Part shown: one piece after another, positions 44,811-54,784 of the stretch
How positions within the stretch are numbered: the first letter of the stretch is position 1
Layout of the letters: each line of letters opens with the position of its first letter
Assembly (NCBI GenBank): GCA_016703125.1
Contig: JADJCR010000002.1
Location: 372,001 to 436,000, forward strand
Source: Micrococcales bacterium
Lineage (GTDB): Bacteria > Actinomycetota > Actinomycetes > S36-B12 > UBA10799
Reading direction: 5' to 3'
Length of the DNA stretch: 64,000 nt
The notes under the pieces: generated by a model
Database searches by the model: none
Told to the model about the DNA's origin: nothing
What the model saw: the letters and a program-made list of their open reading frames with translations, nothing else
Program-made: the position numbers and the translations under genes

Positions 44811-44816
44811 AGTGTA
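44811..44816 (-). promoter_or_regulatory. -10 box for the wzm-wzt operon
   Basis: TACACT on the minus strand, 33 bases before ATG 44777, with AAGGAGGG between. No clear -35. Confidence 0.4.
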
Positions 44817-44860
44817 CCCGGATGGCTCCTCCCCAAGCCCAGCCCGCCAGCGTGACGGCC

Positions 44861-46775
44861 TCAGGAAAGGCGCCAGACCGATTCCGAAAGGGGGAAGTAC
44901 TCGCTGCTTTCGATGCGAGCCACCTCATCTGCGCTCCGTCCTTCCTCGTAGATCAGTTCTCGCCAAGCGCCCGCATTTTCGGTCTTGAGAACGATGAAGT
45001 CGGCGGTGCCGATGTCGCGGCGGATGGAAGGGTTGAAGAGGACGGATCGGGCTTTCTCCAAGTCCGGCGTGGGAACGAACCGGACGTCGTTGCACAATCG
45101 GTCTCCCACAGCCCGTAGGAGTAGGTGGTCAGTAGTCCTCGGCGGGCATTCCCGTCGGTCCTAGACCTCCATGTGTCTGAACCACTACACGAGAGCAGGA
45201 TCCATCGTCCAGCCAGGCGTATCGGTCGCCGTACGCGACCGTCGCGCCGTCAAGCCCTGTGTTGTAGAGGGGGTCGGCCGCTTTCAGTCGCAGCGATTCG
45301 GGTATCCCGAAGAGCATTCGCTGTTCGGTAGTGATGAGTAGCCCCGCGATCAGGGCGACGAGAGGGATGGTGAGGAGGAGCCCGCTCCTGGAGTCCTCGG
45401 GGATGATCGACACGATGCCTATGAATGCGGCGCGGAGACACAGGTAGGCCCCTATCACGTAGCGGGAGTCCGACGGATTCGGTTGCACAGCGATTGCGAG
45501 GAAAGCGGAACCTGGTAGGAGCCACCAGGCCTTGTCTGGTGCGACGAACCGGGCATCGTCCTTTCTGGAGGCCATCACGAGGATGATTGCACTGATCGTG
45601 ACTGCGCCGATCAGCAGCACGGGTGTGCGGTCGAAGCCACCCTCTCGCGGATCGTAGAGCCAACGCGGTGTTCCCGAGACGACACCCGTGACGATGTTCT
45701 GAAGGAAGGTGAACAAGCGGCTGGGATCAGCGAGTGACCCCGATCCTCCTGACGGCGTGAAGGTGGCCCCGTCCACAAGTCCGGGGAACTGAAGTGGTCC
45801 GAGCTTGCTGGCAATCGGGAAGAATGGATTCTCGAAACTGACGAGATTGCGTATGTAGAACGGCACCGCGGTCACAAGGAACGTCAGGACGCCGACAACC
45901 GGCGTGACCCAACGACGTGATCCGACCATGACAGCAAGCATGAGTGCGAAGCATGCGGTTCCGGCGAAAAGGGCTGAGGGTTTGGTGGCGACGCTCGCTC
46001 CGACCGCCGCGGAGGCGATCCAGAAGGCCCAGGCGGTTCGCCATCGGACGGCGGCCATCGTCATTGCGATACCAGCCACGAAGAGGGCAGCGCTGGCAAC
46101 ATCTACGTACAGGACTCTGCCTTGGGTCCACATGACTGGAGTGATCACCACGAGCAATCCCATCCACATCCTGGGGATGCGGTTGCGCGAGGTTGTGCTG
46201 GAAGCGACGTACAAGGCGAGGACAGCGAGTCCGAAGTAGGGAGCCTGGACGGCATCCTCCAGTTTGACGTCGCCTGAAATGGGTGCCCAAAGCGCCGCCA
46301 GCACCATTTGCAGGTCACTGAAGTACAGGTACTGGTTGGCTGCCTCCCAGCCGAAGAGGCTGTTCTCCTCGATGATGTTCGCCAGGGCGGGACCGTGGTA
46401 TAAAAGGCCGTCAACCGACGCCTCAGGCTTGAGCCAAGCGCCAACTAGCTGAAGGAGCACGGGCAGCGCCATAGGGGCGATTAGCAGGCCTGCCTCCCAG
46501 GGCTGGATACTGGGCCGGGTGAACTGACGGCCGGATCGAAGGAACACGGCAACGCCTGCACCAAGTAGGGCCACTGCAGAGACAGCCGCGCCGATCGAGC
46601 TGCTGATGCCGGCGAGAAGAAGCCAGGTCGACGTGACCGCGGGGACAACGAGGGCCAGTACTCCTGCCGCTAGGAGGCGTACCGACGTCGGACCCTGCCT
46701 CCCCTGCCCGGGCGTGAGGGCAATGGAGAAGACGAAGATGACTTGAGCGACCACCAACAGTACCGATGCAAGCAC
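44861..46775 (-). CDS. Polytopic membrane protein (glycosyltransferase-like, GT-C type), frameshifted near C-terminus
   Basis: A large membrane protein with at least ten hydrophobic helices in the first 500 residues. I do not recognise the family with certainty; the layout (many helices, loop WEAANQYLYFSDLQMVLAAL, and a C-terminal soluble tail) resembles membrane-bound GT-C or polymerase-type proteins. The frame stops at 45129 after GMPAEDY; removing one base there continues as YHLLLRAVGDRLCNDVRFVP to a stop at 44861, giving about 637 residues. The GTG at 46775 overlaps the TAG of the upstream glycosyltransferase gene. Codon use here is less GC-biased than in neighbours. Confidence 0.65.
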
Positions 46776-47922
46776 TATGTCGCCCTTGCTGCGGCCAGCA
46801 GTAGTGCGTCCCAGGAGTCGATGCAGTTGGTGATGCCGAAAGCCTCCTCGGCTGAATCGGCCATGCCCTCCCACACCGATTTCGGCGCTTTCACCACCTC
46901 GCGCATCGCTTCTGCCAATGCCTCCACGTCTCTGGGCGGCGTCAGACGCCCAAACCCTGAACGCAGGATCGGTTGCCGCACCCCGGGCAACTCGCTGGCG
47001 ACAACCGGAACGCCGCTGAACATTGCCTCCAACTGTGCGATGCCGAACGCCTCCAGCGGGTTGACTGAGGGAAAGGCGAAGACATCCAGCGAGGCGTAGA
47101 AATCACCCATGCGCTCCTCCGGCACGAAACCGAGGAGTCTGATTCGCGGATCCTCACCCAGCACTCGGGTGAATTCTCGGACCACGCTTCCTCCTGCGAC
47201 GGCTTCGTAGTCGCCTCCGATAAGCAGTCTCCAGTCCTCTCCTGCCACCAGTTGGAAAGCTTCGATCAGATAAGGAACCCTTCTCCTCCACAAGTCGCCC
47301 AAGGAAGCCCACGTGGGGCCCTGGTCCATCTCTGTACGCAGGCACCCCGAGCGGTCGGACATGCGCGGGAGGGGATGGCCGAGTGTTTGTCCCAGATCGC
47401 TGATCGGAGTCGCGACGAGGCCAGATAGTCCGTCGAAGTCACGACCACCTTTTCACTTTGACGAACGCAGATGCGGGAGGACGTGTCCACAGCCCTCTCG
47501 ACATACCTGTTCACTAATGACGGAGGTAGATGAACATCGCAGTGGTACATCGCCACGAGGGGAGTCCTTCTGCGCAGCATGGTTGCGATCGCTCCTGCTT
47601 CTGCCATCGGAAGGTGCAGCAAACCGACATCTGCACGAGACATGTGTCTCACGCAGACGCTAGGTAGCCGCGGCGAAATGACGCCTTTTCCGATGTGTCC
47701 GACTGTGGGAACCCGGATGACCTCGACGCCCCCGATCACCTCTCGCAGGGGTACGCGGGGGGAGTGTTGGGCCGCGACGACCGTGACGCGCCAGCCCATT
47801 CCGGCGAGGCCCTCAGCGATGTCGCGAGCAGAGTTGGTCAATCCGCTGACGTAGGGTGCATAGTAGTCAAGACCAACCACCAGACGCTTGCCCGACGTTG
47901 AAGCGGTCGTGGCCTGTCGCAA
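46775..47922 (-). CDS. Glycosyltransferase family 4, with two frame breaks
   Basis: A GT-B glycosyltransferase of about 382 residues after repair. The start is TTG at 47922 with GGAGG four bases upstream. The N-terminal half (VVGLDYYAPYVSGLTNSARD) is a typical GT4 acceptor domain. One extra base in the G runs at 47367-47374 and two missing bases around 47278-47280 split it from GPGPHVGFLGRLVEEKG and PYLIEAFQLVAGEDWRLLI. The donor-site region FPSVNPLEAFGIAQLEAM is intact. Two breaks close to an IS remnant could mean true decay, but the window has many similar errors. Lower GC content suggests recent transfer. Confidence 0.7.
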
Positions 47923-47955
47923 GGTACCTCCAACTCACTTTGTCCGTCGATTACG

Positions 47956-47961
47956 ATTCTA
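47956..47961 (-). promoter_or_regulatory. -10 box for the GT4/membrane-protein operon
   Basis: TAGAAT on the minus strand, about 33 bases before TTG 47922, followed by the GGAGG site. Confidence 0.4.
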
Positions 47962-48136
47962 TCCAGGGGTGTACGGCAGTCTCCCGGCCCGTGCGGCAGC
48001 GGAATCCTCATCTCCCTGGGCCGCTAGTCCACGCTCTGGTGCAGAAGCACCCATCGGTTTCGGCCTCGCGTATGGATCTGGCTGGTTTGCTGAGGGTGTC
48101 GCGCTGGCTGTGTATGGCCCGGTGGTGGTTGTGGTC

Positions 48137-48417
48137 GATCAGCCAGGCCTGGCCGCGGTCACCCGACGCTCCGGATCCTCGCTCAAAGGGGAACACCCCG
48201 CCCGCGGGGTAACAAACGGCTGAAGAACGCCCTGTTCCTATCCGCGTTCGCCGCCCTCCAAGACCCCGAATCGAGGGTCCATTACGACCGCAAACGCTCC
48301 CGGTGCCAGAAACACAACGCCGCCCTGATCTGCCTAGCCCACCGCCGCACCGACGTCATCTGCGCCATGCTCCGCGACGGCACCTGGTACCAGCCCGCGA
48401 CACCCGCCGCCGCTTGA
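48137..48417 (+). mobile_element. IS110-family transposase remnant (C-terminal part)
   Basis: Read on the plus strand, the text TRRSGSSLKGEHPARG followed by GNKRLKNALFLSAFAALQDP, YDRKRSRCQKHNAALICLA and CAMLRDGTWYQP is the C-terminal Transposase_20 domain of IS110/IS1111 elements. One base is missing in the G4 run at 48206-48209. The N-terminal DEDD catalytic domain is absent, so this is a dead fragment. The 5' edge is unclear; 47923-48136 holds only the promoter of the divergent GT4 gene and nothing else I can name. TTGACAAACCGATAGGGAC follows, as is usual after IS110 genes. Confidence 0.85.
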
Positions 48418-48519
48418 CAAACCGATAGGGACAACCCCGCGATGCCAGTGCCCTCGGAGATTCCAGGCGAGGGTGTGTTGATCGGGACTAGTGGTAGGAC
48501 CAGCGCCCGGCCGCACGCC

Positions 48520-51215
48520 TCACTCCCGCCACCCCCGGTATCGCTCACTCATGGCCGAGATGGCCTCCAGGTGCATCTCGGCGGCGTTGAGCAGCTGCGG
48601 CGACGCTGCCGTCTTCGCCGTCCCGAAGTCCGAGCGCTTCAGCCCCGCCTCCTCCCCGAGCCGTCGCGGGATGGGCCGGTCGTAGTCACCGCCCACGCTG
48701 AACGGCTCCATCTCGCGACTGTGATTCAGGGCGATGACGGGGTCGGTGAACCGCATGCCCAGCACAGGCACGGGGATGACGGCGAATCCCACCCGCAGCC
48801 GGAACTCCGCGGTGGGGGGACCGCCGAAGACGAACCGCTGGAAACCGGGTGCGGGGTGCCCGGAGCGCTCGTAGAAGAGATCGCCCCAGTTCCCCATGAG
48901 CACGGCTGATGACTGCAGTCGGTCGGCGAACGGCAGCAGGATGAGGTCGATCCCCACGCCGCCTTCGGGGAGGAACTCCAGCGCGCGATCACGCAGCGGT
49001 CCCACAGCGTTGAAGTCCAGTCCTGCGATATCCCGACCGATCACGTGCTCCCGCACCGAACACTGCAGACCCAGGGCCCGGGCAATGTGCCGGCCATCGT
49101 CGGCGCGACCCTCCACAGAGACCCCCAAGGTGCCCGCCTGCCTCACCCCGGCCTCCTTGGCCAGGACTGCGGAGGCGACGGAGTCGTAGCCGCGCGACAG
49201 GAGGACGAATGGGTCCAATGCCCAAGCCCGCTGCGGGGATCGCGCGTTGTCCACCAGTCGCCGCAGAGTGGACTGCATGAAGGTGCGGTAGGAAGCGAAG
49301 TCGGAGAAGTACCGGCGTGGTCGGCGCCACCGGCGGGTGATCGTGCCCCGCTCGCCGACCTGGAAGTCGAAGAAGATCACGGCATCCAGGCGGTAGTCCC
49401 CGTCCTGGTGCAGGAGGGTGGGGGCCTGATACACGCCGATCGCGGCGTGGGCCTGGATGGTCGGTCCCAGGCTGCGGCTCAGCTTCTCCGCGAACGGACC
49501 GTCGAGGGGGACCTTCGCAGCCGTGAGCGCGAACGTGAGTGAGTTACTCACGAAGGTGCGGCCGTCCCGGGATCTGCGCAGCACGAACAACGGCTGGGCA
49601 GGATTGCGCGAACTCAGGAAGACGGGTGGGCCACCGGCATGGTGTATTCCGGTGCCGAAGGCGAACTCGCTGTCCGTGGGGGGGAAATCCCCGAGAGCGC
49701 CGTCCCAGACGCCCTCGTAGAAGCCGCCCGGGAGTTGCTCCACCCGCGGGCCGATCACGCATTCCCACGTATCCCCCGACTGATGGGCCAACCACGACAG
49801 CGCGGGGATGGAGACGCTGCGGTACACCCGGGTCCGGGTCTCGGGACGGCGGCCGGCCCGCATCCGGGCGGGGACCTCCTTCTTGGCGAAGAAGGCGCCC
49901 GCCGCGAGGGTATGGACTGGCAGGGATCGGCTGGAATACGCCCTGTGTGCGGCGCCGGCGAGTCTGTTCCGCCGAGAGGTAGATGGCGGTCCGCCGGGTG
50001 CCGCCGCTTGTTCCTCCGGGCGAACCTCGCGGTAGGCGTGCTCCCAGTTGGTGGCTTGTTGCTCGTAGTACTCCTTGGCCTCGAGCAGGGTGGCGTAGTC
50101 GGCGTGCACCTTCTGCTGGTCCCGCTCGGATTCGCCAATCACCTCCAGGACTGCCTCGCTGGCCGGCACGGGATCCGGCGTCCCGGGTGCCTGCAGCAGC
50201 GCGCGAAGGCGCTCGTACATCGTGGCGGGTGCACATTCCTCCCGGACAGCCGTCGCCAGTGCTTCCAGTTCGGCCCCGGAGAGGGCGCCGGCTGCCGCCC
50301 ATACGCTGCCGGCATCGGTGACCGGGGTGGAGCCCCACGCTGCGAAGTTCGACTCCCGCATCTGCCCCAGGGCGGACGTCGTGACGGCGCCCAGCCAGCC
50401 CCCGGCCTTGTCAGGGACCACCACCCGCCGAGCTGCGGCCGCGGCCTCCATGGCCACTAGTCCGGCCGCCACGACGACATCCGCCCCAGCGATGTGGGAG
50501 CCGAGGTCGGCAATCTCGGTGAGCGTCCACGGTTGGGGGCAGGACTGCTCGAGCCGGGCGCGCCAGTCGTCGGCATGCAAACCGGAACCCACGACCCGCA
50601 ATGGGCGCGAGGACGTCGTGGCCAGGTCGATGGCGGCATCCAACAGCCAGACCTTGTCGTTGGCCAGGCGGGACGGCAGAAGGATGTCCGCAGTGCCCGC
50701 CGGTGAGGTCGCATCGATGAGGTTGTCGATCGCGTTGGGCAGCGCACGCACGCGGTCCACGGAGATGGCGAACTCAGCCGCGACGCCACTGCGGTAACGC
50801 TCCCCGGGGACCAGCAGGGGCAGGCTGGGCAGGGCTCGCACGCTGGCTGCGGCGATCGCATGGCGATACCATCCCAGCCAGTTGGCGTTCGTCCCAGGGG
50901 TGCCATGGACGCCGACTGCCGCGGTGGCGGCGTCCGCCAGCAGACCCCCCAGGTGGTAGGTCCGCGGGGTGTGGATCAGCAGGATCCCGCGGGCCTGCTG
51001 GATCCGCTCGTGCACGCCTCGCACACCCGCGCGGGTCAGCAGATCTAGGCGCTCGAGCCTTGGCCCCCGGGGACGCCGAGGTCATCGTTGGTGCCGATGC
51101 CGGCGACCACCGACACGCTCATACCCGCCTGACCCGCTCCGCGCGCCAGGCATCGGATGTGAGTATGTATGCCCCCGGGGTCGAGCGCGGGGGCGACCAC
51201 CAGCAGGTCCGTCAC
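48520..51215 (-). CDS. Fusion of GT4-like glycosyltransferase and asparagine-synthetase-like domain, N-terminal frameshift
   Basis: About 898 residues. The N-terminal part starts at GTG 51215, seven bases after a TAGGTT box: LLVVAPALDPGGIHTHIRCL, then HTPRTYHLGGLLADAAT, ADILLPSRLANDKVWLLDAA and ADVVVAAGLVAMEAAAAARR, a GT-B-like layout. A coiled-coil linker (about 360-390) and a basic patch follow. The C-terminal 400 residues have a GATase-like stretch (TFVSNSLTFALTAAKVPL) and then LLSRGYDSVASAVLAKEAG, an S-x-G-x-D-S PP-loop as in asparagine synthetase, and GNWGDLFYERSG. One G is missing in the run at 51064-51068. The catalytic N-terminal Cys of glutamine hydrolases is not visible. Function is not known. 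Confidence 0.7.
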
Positions 51216-51222
51216 CTTCGCC

Positions 51223-51228
51223 AACCTA
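51223..51228 (-). promoter_or_regulatory. -10 box for a leaderless mRNA
   Basis: TAGGTT on the minus strand ends seven bases before GTG 51215, supporting this start over the in-frame ATG further down. Confidence 0.4.
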
Positions 51229-51265
51229 GCCTGGCGCCGTGCGGCATGCGGGCCCTGCGCGCGTC

Positions 51266-52309
51266 TCAGGTGGTGGCTGGGGACGCACGATAGAGCCGTT
51301 CGGGGGGCAGCGTGGAGATCTGTCCGCCCCCGATCGCAGACTCCACAAATCGCTGAAACGCGGCCTGCTCGCGGCTGGCATCGCGGTCCCGCATGAAGCT
51401 CACTCCCAGTTCACCGCGCTGCGGTTCGCCGGCGGCTCGCTGGATCGCCAGGGCCAGCGATTCGGGCTCGGGGCGGGCCAGCAGACACGCACCCTCCGGC
51501 AGATCGAACACCGTGTTCGGGAGGTGGGCCTCCACGACGGGCAGCCCGCCGGCCATCATCTCGAACGGCACCCGGCTGGGGTTGGAGGCGCTGATGCACA
51601 ACCCCACGGCTGACGTCCGGTACAGCGTGGCGAGGGTCTGCACGTCGACGACCCCGAGGTGCTCGTGGCCGGGACCGAGCCGCGGGTTCTTCACCCCGCC
51701 CACCGTGACGACCTCCACGCCGGACGCCAGCACCCGCGACAGCGTGTTCGTCACCAGCTCCGGACAGCGTCGCGGTTTGTCCGACTGGAACAGGGCGACC
51801 ACCCGCTGTTGCCGTCGCTCGGAGGCGGGGCTGTAGATGCGCAGGTCTGCGGTGAACGGGACCGTCCCGGTGGCGACGCCATGATCATCGAGGAGTTTGT
51901 GCTGGAGCCAGGAGCCGATGACCAGGGTCTGCAGCCCCAGGCTGTAGGTGCTGGCAGCAGCGACGGCCAGGTCGCCCGCAGGGTGGAACAGCGGTTCATA
52001 GTCCTGGACGAAGTAGAGCTTGCGGGCCGGTGTCACCAACTGGTCGACGTGTGGCGCCGTGAACCAGGCGGTGGCCATGACCGCGTCGGAGTCAGGCAGC
52101 GCGGTCGGCCATCCTGCTCGCACCTCGCAGTCCCCGACTGGGAACCACTCGCGTGTCTTGCGCACGACGTCGCGGGCCCGCCGCTGCGTCTGGACATGCA
52201 GGCGGACGTGATGGCCGGCGGCGGCCAGCGCCTGCGCATTGGCGGCAATGGTACGGATGCCGCCGGAGCCGCGCAGCGGCGTCGGGAGCAGGATGTCCAC
52301 GGTGCTCAT
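51266..52309 (-). CDS. Glycosyltransferase family 4, WsaF-like
   Basis: A 347-residue GT-B enzyme. The N-terminal domain has ILLPTPLRGSGGIRTIAANA and KLYFVQDYEPLFHPAG, the latter typical of WsaF-type rhamnosyltransferases. The donor half includes VVALFQSDKPRRCPELV and SNPSRVPFEMMAGGLPVVEA with the conserved Glu. The ATG at 52309 has a G-rich ribosome site. It lies upstream of the GT4/asparagine-synthetase-like fusion on the same strand, 50 bases away. dTDP-rhamnose is a plausible donor. Confidence 0.85.
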   Translation of the reverse strand: MSTVDILLPTPLRGSGGIRTIAANAQALAAAGHHVRLHVQTQRRARDVVRKTREWFPVGDCEVRAGWPTALPDSDAVMATAWFTAPHVDQLVTPARKLYFVQDYEPLFHPAGDLAVAAASTYSLGLQTLVIGSWLQHKLLDDHGVATGTVPFTADLRIYSPASERRQQRVVALFQSDKPRRCPELVTNTLSRVLASGVEVVTVGGVKNPRLGPGHEHLGVVDVQTLATLYRTSAVGLCISASNPSRVPFEMMAGGLPVVEAHLPNTVFDLPEGACLLARPEPESLALAIQRAAGEPQRGELGVSFMRDRDASREQAAFQRFVESAIGGGQISTLPPERLYRASPATT

Positions 52310-52393
52310 CGGTAGGCGCTCCCCCCGGAGGTGGGCTGCCACGGTGTTGTCACCGTGGTGAGTATAGGTGGGCCGGCACGGGGGGCTGTGGGG

Positions 52394-53515
52394 TTAGCGG
52401 CCCTTGGGGCTCAGGGTGCGGCGGACGCGGCGGGCCGCGCGGTAGAGCCGTGTGGTTTGGAGCTGCTGCAGTTGTGCTTGCGCTGATCTGCGGTCGATCT
52501 CCGCGGCATGCAGCCGGTCGCTGAGCGTGTTTCGTTCCATGCGGGTCTCGGACAGCTCAGCCGTCAGTTGGGTTGATTCCTGACGGCGTTCGCGGAGGGA
52601 TTCGCGCAATTCGACGTAGGCATCGCGCAGACCGGTGATCTCGGTCGCCACATGCGCGACGGCTTCTGCCAGTTCGTCGGGATCGCCGGTCAAGACGTTC
52701 CCCAGAATCGACGTGACGAACGCCGTCGGCTGGTTCGCCATCTCCTTGTGCGTGAGAAAACCGGCGAGGTTCTGGGCTTTGAGATCCGGGCGGTGGATTC
52801 GATCCAGATAGGGGTGGAAGGTGCGCCCGGAGGTCACCGACCAGCAGCGCACCCTCTCGGCGTCACCGGCGTAGGTGATGTTGCTCCCATGCACACGCCA
52901 CTCGAACAGGACATCGGGAAGGACATGGAACCGGTGGCCCGCCGCCAGTGCCCGCACCCAGAAGTCCCAGTCGAGGGTGACACTCAGGTCCTCGCTGGCC
53001 AGGCCGATGTGGTCGTAGACGCTGCGACGGATCATCGTGCTGCCGTGACTGAGGCGGTTCTGCCAGACCCAGTTCTCGGGTTCGTTGAGGTCCAGATCAT
53101 GGTTGAACCAGGCGGTGACCTCGGACTGATCGTTGGTCTGGCCGTCCGCACCGATCTCGCAGGTGTAGGTGCCACAGATGTCAACGTCGGGGTGCTCGGA
53201 CAGGAACGCGCGGTGCCGTGCGATGAACTCGCGGTGGTAGCGGTCGTCGGCATCCAAGTGGGCGATCAGGTCCCCCGTCGCGCGCCGGTACAGACCGTTG
53301 CTCGTGGCGGCTGCGCCCCGGTTGACGTCGGACCGGAAGACGTGGATCCGGGGGTCCCGGTACGACGTCAGTACCTCCCAGGTGTTGTCCGAGGAGTTGT
53401 CGTCCATGACCAGCAGTTCCCAGTTGGGATCACTCTGCGCCAGGACCGAGTCGATCGCCTCCGGCAGGTATCTCGCGTAGTTGTAGGCCGGCATCAGGAT
53501 CGAGACGGCCGTCAC
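52394..53515 (-). CDS. Glycosyltransferase family 2 with C-terminal coiled coil
   Basis: A 373-residue GT2 enzyme, paralogue of the one at 29378-30493. VSILMPAYNYARYLPEAIDS, MDDNSSDNTWEVL and IAHLDADDRYHREFI form the catalytic core; LDWDFWVRALAAG and FEWRVHGSNITYAG are the acceptor-side motifs shared with the paralogue. The C-terminal 90 residues form a coiled coil ending in a basic tail (LYRAARRVRRTLSPKGR). Start is the GTG at 53515. Confidence 0.86.
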   Translation of the reverse strand: MTAVSILMPAYNYARYLPEAIDSVLAQSDPNWELLVMDDNSSDNTWEVLTSYRDPRIHVFRSDVNRGAAATSNGLYRRATGDLIAHLDADDRYHREFIARHRAFLSEHPDVDICGTYTCEIGADGQTNDQSEVTAWFNHDLDLNEPENWVWQNRLSHGSTMIRRSVYDHIGLASEDLSVTLDWDFWVRALAAGHRFHVLPDVLFEWRVHGSNITYAGDAERVRCWSVTSGRTFHPYLDRIHRPDLKAQNLAGFLTHKEMANQPTAFVTSILGNVLTGDPDELAEAVAHVATEITGLRDAYVELRESLRERRQESTQLTAELSETRMERNTLSDRLHAAEIDRRSAQAQLQQLQTTRLYRAARRVRRTLSPKGR

Positions 53516-53630
53516 GATGCGTGCGACCGGTCGGATCGAGTCACGCTGGTGAGAACCCCTATCCCGGGCGAACCTGGGTGAACCATGTCAACTGACGGTA
53601 CACGGGCCCCCGCAGGTGATCGCCTGCCCA

Positions 53631-53981
53631 CTAGGTGTCCCGGCGCAGTTCGTCGACCTCGTTGCGCAGCAGCGCGAACTCCTCTGCGAGCCGGCGGGTG
53701 CGGGACTCCACCCGGCTGATCTCGTAGCTGAGCTGGACGCTCACCAGCAGCAGCAGTACAGCGGCGAGCAGGAACAACAGGTTCGCGGGCACCTGGAAGC
53801 CGAGCAGGCGGGACAGACCAGCGAGCAGTCCCGGAAAGACCGCGAACAGCAACAGGCCGGCCGACACCGCCAGCCACAGAGCCGCGTACTTCTCGCGCAG
53901 GATGCCGCGGCGCAGCAGTTCGATGATGAAGAGCACGGTGCCCGACGCCGCGGCGATGCCGAGCAGGTAGGAAATCGTCAT
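53631..53981 (-). CDS. DUF2304 membrane protein
   Basis: A 116-residue protein with three membrane helices (residues 5-25, 35-57, 68-88) and a charged coiled-coil tail (YEISRVESRTRRLAEEFALL). It matches the DUF2304 family, usually located beside a dolichol-phosphate-mannose-synthase-like GT2, as here. It likely supports that transferase at the membrane. The ATG at 53981 lies one base after the stop of the GT2 gene; an ATG at 53993 would add four residues. Confidence 0.82.
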   Translation of the reverse strand: MTISYLLGIAAASGTVLFIIELLRRGILREKYAALWLAVSAGLLLFAVFPGLLAGLSRLLGFQVPANLLFLLAAVLLLLVSVQLSYEISRVESRTRRLAEEFALLRNEVDELRRDT

Positions 53982-53982
53982 G

Positions 53983-54702
53983 TCACACCCCATCCGGATT
54001 GCGTCGTCTGGTCAGGGCCACCAACAGCGCCAGGATCGCCCGTCCCAGATAGAGCGTCGCGCGCAACGGCGTCTGGCTGGAGGCACCGGCACGTCGGTGC
54101 TGCATCGTCACGGGGACCTCGGTCACCAGCAGGCCGGACCGGATCGCGATCACCAGCGATTCCACAGTGTCCCCGAGGTACTCGGCCGGGTAGTGCTTGG
54201 CGAACAGCCGGATGGCGGCCCGGTCCGCAGCGCGCAATCCGGAGGTCGTGTCGGTCAGGTCGGTGCCGGCCATCCTGCTGAGCACCCGCGCCAGTAGGTG
54301 CATCGCCCATGCCCGCGGCCCGTGGACGGCATAGGTGCCCGATCCTGCGAAACGCGAGCCCACCACCACCGACGCCGAGGACAGCGCGCCGACCAGTGCG
54401 GGGATGTCAGAGGGGTCGTGCTGACCGTCGGCATCAATCTGGATCACAACGTCGACGTCGTCGTGCACGGCATAGAGGAAAGCGGTGCGCATGGCGCCGC
54501 CCACACCCACGTTGAATGGCAGCCGCAACACCTCCGCCCCCGCAGCCTGTGCGACCTCGCCGGTCCGGTCCTCTGAGCCGTCGTCGATCACCAGCACCTG
54601 CGCTTCCGGAACCGTCTCGCGCACCTGTCGCACGACTTCGCTGACCGTCGACTGCTCGTTGAGGGCCGGGATGGCGACGAGTATCGACTGCGGGCGCCCC
54701 AT
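53983..54702 (-). CDS. GT2 glycosyltransferase, DPM1-like
   Basis: A 239-residue GT2 enzyme of the dolichyl/polyprenyl-phosphate sugar synthase type. ILVAIPALNEQSTVSEVVRQ, VLVIDDGSEDRTGEVA and IQIDADGQHDPSDIPAL (DADGQ) are diagnostic; VVGSRFAGSG and TDTTSGLRA follow. No membrane helices are present, so the adjacent DUF2304 protein may provide the membrane part. Start is the ATG at 54702; the longer open frame upstream is on the other side of a divergent gene. Confidence 0.9.
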   Translation of the reverse strand: MGRPQSILVAIPALNEQSTVSEVVRQVRETVPEAQVLVIDDGSEDRTGEVAQAAGAEVLRLPFNVGVGGAMRTAFLYAVHDDVDVVIQIDADGQHDPSDIPALVGALSSASVVVGSRFAGSGTYAVHGPRAWAMHLLARVLSRMAGTDLTDTTSGLRAADRAAIRLFAKHYPAEYLGDTVESLVIAIRSGLLVTEVPVTMQHRRAGASSQTPLRATLYLGRAILALLVALTRRRNPDGV

Positions 54703-54784
54703 GCCCGTTACTCTGCCAGACAGGGAGTATGGCGCCCGTCTGCGTGACCGCGGCGTCCGGACAGACTCGTGGGAAGGGCTCAAC

